A stretch of 64,000 bases of DNA from Shewanella khirikhana (lineage in GTDB: Bacteria > Pseudomonadota > Gammaproteobacteria > Enterobacterales > Shewanellaceae). This document shows positions 60,697-64,000 of the stretch, piece by piece. The stretch is taken from the NCBI RefSeq assembly GCF_003957745.1, contig NZ_CP020373.1, positions 1 through 64,000 of the forward strand, written 5' to 3'. Numbering within the stretch: the first letter of the stretch is position 1; every line of letters starts with the position of its first letter. The translations under genes and the position numbers were made by a program. The notes beneath the pieces are model-generated. The model did not search any database, was not told the origin of the DNA, and was given only the letters and a program-made list of their open reading frames with translations.

Positions 60697-60976
60697 GAAA
60701 AGAGTGAGGACACCCACACCTTTTCTTAAACCCGCGCCCAAAGATTTCACTTCCTTACAGCCCTATCGATGCCGCTTTGGCGGCTGGGCTGAATACCCAA
60801 GATGTCTATATCTGAGCCAGATAGTTGTCAGTTGCTTTAACCAACATTCTGAAAAAGAACAGGTGCTTATCAAGGTTTGTATAAGAGTACGGACATTCAC
60901 AGCTCTCTATACGGTCGCTTCGGACGGGATGGGTGTATTCCTCGGCAAAAGTGTTGTGGGTGTCCGCACTCTTTTC
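60697..60976. repeat. Repeat element C, 280 bp with terminal inverted repeats
   Basis: The left end 60697-60720 (GAAAAGAGTGAGGACACCCA and four more bases) and the right end 60953-60976 are inverted copies matching at about 22 of 24 positions. Its left subterminal part (ATCGATGCCGCTTTGGCGG, 60764-60782) matches copy B, and its right subterminal part (CTTCGGACGGGATGGGTGTA, 60918-60937) matches copy A. The three hairpins of A and B are absent. It looks like a small non-autonomous mobile element (MITE-like). No clear target-site duplication is seen. A 100-codon frame across it has no recognisable content. Confidence 0.75.
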
Positions 60977-61065
60977 GGCACTCTTTTCCTGTCTTTTCCT
61001 TCATGACGAAGGCGCCAACAATTATGGGTGTCTGAGTTATTGTCATTCACCCTATCTTTCATAAG

Positions 61066-63945
61066 TTACAGTTGATACTTCAGCTTACCCTTTAACTCAG
61101 CAACATCCGTTACCTTCAGCTGATTAGGCAGTTTGGCAAAAGGCTTATCCTGATACTTAGTGCCCCGCAGCTGCACATTAATACGGGCAGCTTTGGGGTT
61201 AAGCATGGTCTGTGCATAAAAGGCTTTGATATCATCCAGGCTCACCAGCTCAATCGCTGCAATCAGCTTGTCTTTTGAATCGTATTGCCACTTTTCAGCG
61301 AACCAATCCCCCCTTAGTGGTTCCACTTCCTCAAGCATATTCTTGGGTGCCTCTTTCAGTCCCACCAGCACACCATTCTTGATGTCAGCAAACTCCTGCT
61401 CAGACAATGTATCCAACTTGGCCTGATACTCTTTTTTGAAGCGGTCAAACCTGTCCTGAGCCTGTGACAAGTCCATTACCGGAGACTGAATGTAGATACC
61501 CACAGCTGCGTACTCATCGATGGGGTAGTCCCGCGCGCCTACTGAATAGGCCAGCTGCTCTTCTGTCCTGAGCTGATTAAACACCTCATGACGGAAATGC
61601 GCTGCCAGCACCTTGGCCATCGCCTTTTGCTCCACACCCGGTTGGGCATGTACCGTCAAATCGGCCAGTGCGATATCTGCCACTGCGGTATCCTGCTGAT
61701 AGCTGAGCACCTGTCCCGGCTGTGGCACCACCCCCACCCCTTTAACGAAATCAATCTGCTGGTGCTCAGCTCCCAGAGCATTGGTAACCTCTTTGGCCAC
61801 CAGTTCAAGCTCGGCATTGTCATAGTTACCAAAGGCCAGAATACGGGGTTGGTTGTGCTTAATTAGCCCGCTAACTCTAGTGTTAAAATCTGCCAGTGAC
61901 ATTTTGTCAGCCGCAGCACTCAGCGCCTTATCTTCAAACTGATGCTGTTGGGTCAATTTCTGAAGCACCGGGAATAGCTGATAGATGGCAAGCTGCTTTT
62001 GCTTGTTGGCCAATGCCCGCACATATCTGTCTTTAGCTTGCTCGAAACTGGTTTCATCCACTGTGGGTTGCAGCCTCAGCATCTCCTGGAGCAGCAGCGG
62101 CTGCTTGTCGGTAAAGCCAAAAATCTGCAAATACATGCCCTGACCGACAATGGGCGAGGCATAAATACCTGCCGCTCTTGCCTCAGCGGTCAGCTGACTT
62201 TGCTGCAGTTCATACAGATCCTCCCACAACTCCAGCGCCACCTGGTTTTCTATCTGTTCAATGGCGTCGCCGACATTCAGATGAACAACCAACCCCCCTT
62301 TGGGCTGCTGAGAAAATTGCTGACTGGGGTAATGCCACACGTTCACGCCGTCTTTATCCACTTTAAGCTCAGGTTTTGCCTGCTGCATCCCCTGGGTTTT
62401 CAAAGTAAAGCGCTCCGGCATCATGCGGTTAACCCGGGGCAGAGCCAACGCGGTATTTGTTCCTTGCCAGCTGTCAAACTGGCTTTGTGGGATATCCTCA
62501 ATTCGGTACTCGCCAGTGTAGAAGTGTTGGCTATCAGCAACCTCTTCATCTTTACTGATATACCAAACTCTGAGCGTTTGCGGGGTTAGCTGCTCAAGCA
62601 GCCGATTAATGGCGTCTGCATTGAACTGACCGTAATAGTAATTGGCATTAATCGCATAATTAATTGGATAGTCCTGCATGGTGTTAGCCAGGGCGAAGGC
62701 ATAGTCGAACTCTTCCACCTTGCGTAGGAAGCGGAAATCGTTATCCAGCGAGGTTTTGATCTCGTTGAAATACTTTTTATCCACACCCTGTTGCTTCACC
62801 AGTTCTATGTACTGCATCACCAACGCCAGAGCTTCATCTCTGTGTTTCATGCCCTCATCGGTCAGATCCATGGTGATACTCAGTTCGCCATAGTTGCCGT
62901 AGTTCTTAGGGCTGGAGCTGGCATAAAGCGAACTTATCCAGCCCTTCTCTTTCAGCAGCTGTTCAGGCGTGCCCGGCATTTCAGAACCCAGCAGATAAGT
63001 CACAAAGCGATTGGGTTGATACATGAACTCATGGATATTGTTGCGTATGGTGAAATCCAGCTTTAGCTGTTTCACGTCTTTATTGGGCTTGTAATACACC
63101 TTCTTGCCGCCCACATCCGCAAAGTTTATTTCAGCGGTAATGCCAGGTTTGTCTATCTGCTTGTCTTTGATTGGGGAGAAGTGTTTGCGCGCCAACTTTT
63201 CCATTTCATCCAGTGGCAGATTACTGATCAGCGCCACCTTCATAATATTGGCCGAGTAGTACTTGTCGTAGAAGGCTACTGTTTCGGTGTGTAACTTACT
63301 GCCCTCTTTATCACCCAGCGTTTCAAGGTTACCAATCAGGAAACGGTTGGCGGGATGCTCTCCCATCATTTGCCGTGAAAGCTTGAACTGACCGAAATAA
63401 TCCAGCTCACGGCGCATGGACCATTCGGCATTCAGCGCACTCTTCGCTTTCTCAGAGGATTCAGGATAAAGCTTGGGAGACTTAAAGAAATCGGAGAAGC
63501 GGTCCAGCGCTTCATCGTAGGCGTCATTCTTCACCTTGAACATGTAACTGGTGCCGGTCATCCCGGTAGAGGCATTGGACGTACCGCCATTTTGAGACAA
63601 AAACTCTTTATATTCAGCGGTACCCGGGTACTTCTCAGTGCCCAGAAACAGCAAATGCTCCAGGTAATGTGCCAACCCCTGCTGAGTCATGGGGTCTTGT
63701 AATAAACCCACTCCCACAGTCAATGCTGCAGCTGACTTATCTGTGGAAGGATCAGATACCAGAATCACTTCAAGGTTATTGTCCAGCTTCAAGGTGCGAT
63801 AACCACGTTGGTCATTGGGGCTGACCGCTAACTCAGTCAGAGGAGCCAACTGCTGAACCGAGGAAGTCTGTGAACTTTGATTTGTGCTGCTGCAACCCGA
63901 CGTTATTGCCAAGAACAAGGTGCTCAGTGCCAGTGTTTTTTTCAT
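61066..63945 (-). CDS. M16 family zinc protease (pitrilysin/insulinase type), lipoprotein
   Basis: A 959-residue exported protease close in length to E. coli pitrilysin (PtrA). The inverted zinc motif is HYLEH (H93, E96, H97) in GLAHYLEHLLFLGTEKYPG, with the third ligand Glu expected in SALNAEWSMRREL. Family features DRFSDFFKSPKLYPE, NASTGMTGTSYMF and, in the C-terminal half, AAHFRHEVFNQLRTEEQLAY and YSVGARDYP are present. It should cut peptides in the periplasm. A possible lipobox ITSGC (C18) follows a hydrophobic leader. ATG 63945 is chosen because AAGGAA lies before it; an upstream in-frame ATG at the window edge is less credible. Confidence 0.93.
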   Translation of the reverse strand: MKKTLALSTLFLAITSGCSSTNQSSQTSSVQQLAPLTELAVSPNDQRGYRTLKLDNNLEVILVSDPSTDKSAAALTVGVGLLQDPMTQQGLAHYLEHLLFLGTEKYPGTAEYKEFLSQNGGTSNASTGMTGTSYMFKVKNDAYDEALDRFSDFFKSPKLYPESSEKAKSALNAEWSMRRELDYFGQFKLSRQMMGEHPANRFLIGNLETLGDKEGSKLHTETVAFYDKYYSANIMKVALISNLPLDEMEKLARKHFSPIKDKQIDKPGITAEINFADVGGKKVYYKPNKDVKQLKLDFTIRNNIHEFMYQPNRFVTYLLGSEMPGTPEQLLKEKGWISSLYASSSPKNYGNYGELSITMDLTDEGMKHRDEALALVMQYIELVKQQGVDKKYFNEIKTSLDNDFRFLRKVEEFDYAFALANTMQDYPINYAINANYYYGQFNADAINRLLEQLTPQTLRVWYISKDEEVADSQHFYTGEYRIEDIPQSQFDSWQGTNTALALPRVNRMMPERFTLKTQGMQQAKPELKVDKDGVNVWHYPSQQFSQQPKGGLVVHLNVGDAIEQIENQVALELWEDLYELQQSQLTAEARAAGIYASPIVGQGMYLQIFGFTDKQPLLLQEMLRLQPTVDETSFEQAKDRYVRALANKQKQLAIYQLFPVLQKLTQQHQFEDKALSAAADKMSLADFNTRVSGLIKHNQPRILAFGNYDNAELELVAKEVTNALGAEHQQIDFVKGVGVVPQPGQVLSYQQDTAVADIALADLTVHAQPGVEQKAMAKVLAAHFRHEVFNQLRTEEQLAYSVGARDYPIDEYAAVGIYIQSPVMDLSQAQDRFDRFKKEYQAKLDTLSEQEFADIKNGVLVGLKEAPKNMLEEVEPLRGDWFAEKWQYDSKDKLIAAIELVSLDDIKAFYAQTMLNPKAARINVQLRGTKYQDKPFAKLPNQLKVTDVAELKGKLKYQL

Positions 63946-64000
63946 ACTAATTCCTTTTAAATGAATATTTAGAGTTTGTATCACGCACCACGAGGACATC
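63946..64000 (-). promoter_or_regulatory. Start of the M16 protease leader (window edge)
   Basis: Only 55 bases upstream of the protease are visible. They hold the ribosome site AAGGAA and an AT-rich stretch; the promoter proper may lie outside the window. Confidence 0.35.

Noticed and set aside
60704..61006. 100-codon + strand frame through element C
   Set aside because: It begins inside the terminal inverted repeat, has unusual composition and no homology that I can recall.
1..64000. tRNA, rRNA, CRISPR and prophage content
   Set aside because: The gaps between genes are mostly short, and reading them showed no cloverleaf, spaced identical repeats or phage genes.

Overview
The window looks like chromosomal DNA of a Shewanella-type gammaproteobacterium (Alteromonadales), fairly GC-rich for that group. 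The evidence is a set of recognisable products (RapA, RraB, CmoM, GroES/GroEL behind a sigma-32 promoter, HU, RimK, Fhs), many cyclic-di-GMP and two-component proteins, and several families that I associate with Shewanella (DUF3016, TorF-type porin, DUF3530, DUF4240). This assignment is from memory of protein families, not from a search. No tRNA, rRNA, CRISPR array, prophage or intact insertion sequence was seen.

Layout. 1-2.5 kb: the 3' end of an AGCS sodium:alanine symporter, a DUF1704 (MATCAP-like) putative metallopeptidase and a small acidic protein. 2.8-8.1 kb: a signalling run on the + strand, made of a CHASE-PAS histidine kinase, an Rcp1-like receiver coupled by an ATGA overlap, a REC-GGDEF-EAL protein and rimK. 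8.1-15.7 kb: a TorF-like porin, HU, a tandem-receiver protein, small membrane and periplasmic proteins, an EAL-CBS-GGDEF protein and a TraB/GumN protein. 15.8-22.9 kb: an orphan cheD that overlaps convergent cmoM by four bases, a MaoC-type hydratase, a YdhF-like aldo/keto reductase, fhs and an MscS-type channel. 23-26.9 kb: a zinc-ribbon membrane protein overlapping a 40-residue membrane protein tail to tail, then an apparent zinc locus (small His/Cys secreted protein, His-rich outer-membrane protein, cluster-9 binding protein, permease) with no ATPase.

27-46.7 kb: plsC-like acyltransferase, rraB, a response regulator with a CheC/CheX-like domain followed by a PAS-GGDEF cyclase, a crotonase, a YqhA protein, DUF3530, an amidohydrolase, rapA, a PIN-PhoH protein, a large hybrid kinase followed 11 bases later by a metzincin-type protease, and a hypothetical protein. 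46.7-53.5 kb: an RND efflux pair with a divergent LysR regulator, a heptanucleotide tandem repeat and a MATE exporter. 53.6-55.8 kb: groESL.

55.9-61.0 kb is the most unusual stretch. Two paralogous periplasmic D-aminoacylase-like genes lie between two inverted copies (A and B) of a repeat of about 290 bp that I do not recognise. The copies share three successive hairpins whose paired bases differ in compensating ways. A 280-bp element (C) with matching end sequences and 24-bp terminal inverted repeats lies just beyond. About 1.6 kb here carries no convincing gene. The window ends with an M16 (pitrilysin-type) lipoprotein protease.

Working together: three cyclic-di-GMP proteins, three stand-alone receivers or receiver fusions and two sensor kinases suggest heavy investment in second-messenger control. 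The physical link between a REC-GGDEF-EAL protein and RimK recalls the rimA-rimK arrangement of Pseudomonas, where cyclic-di-GMP tunes ribosomal protein S6 modification.
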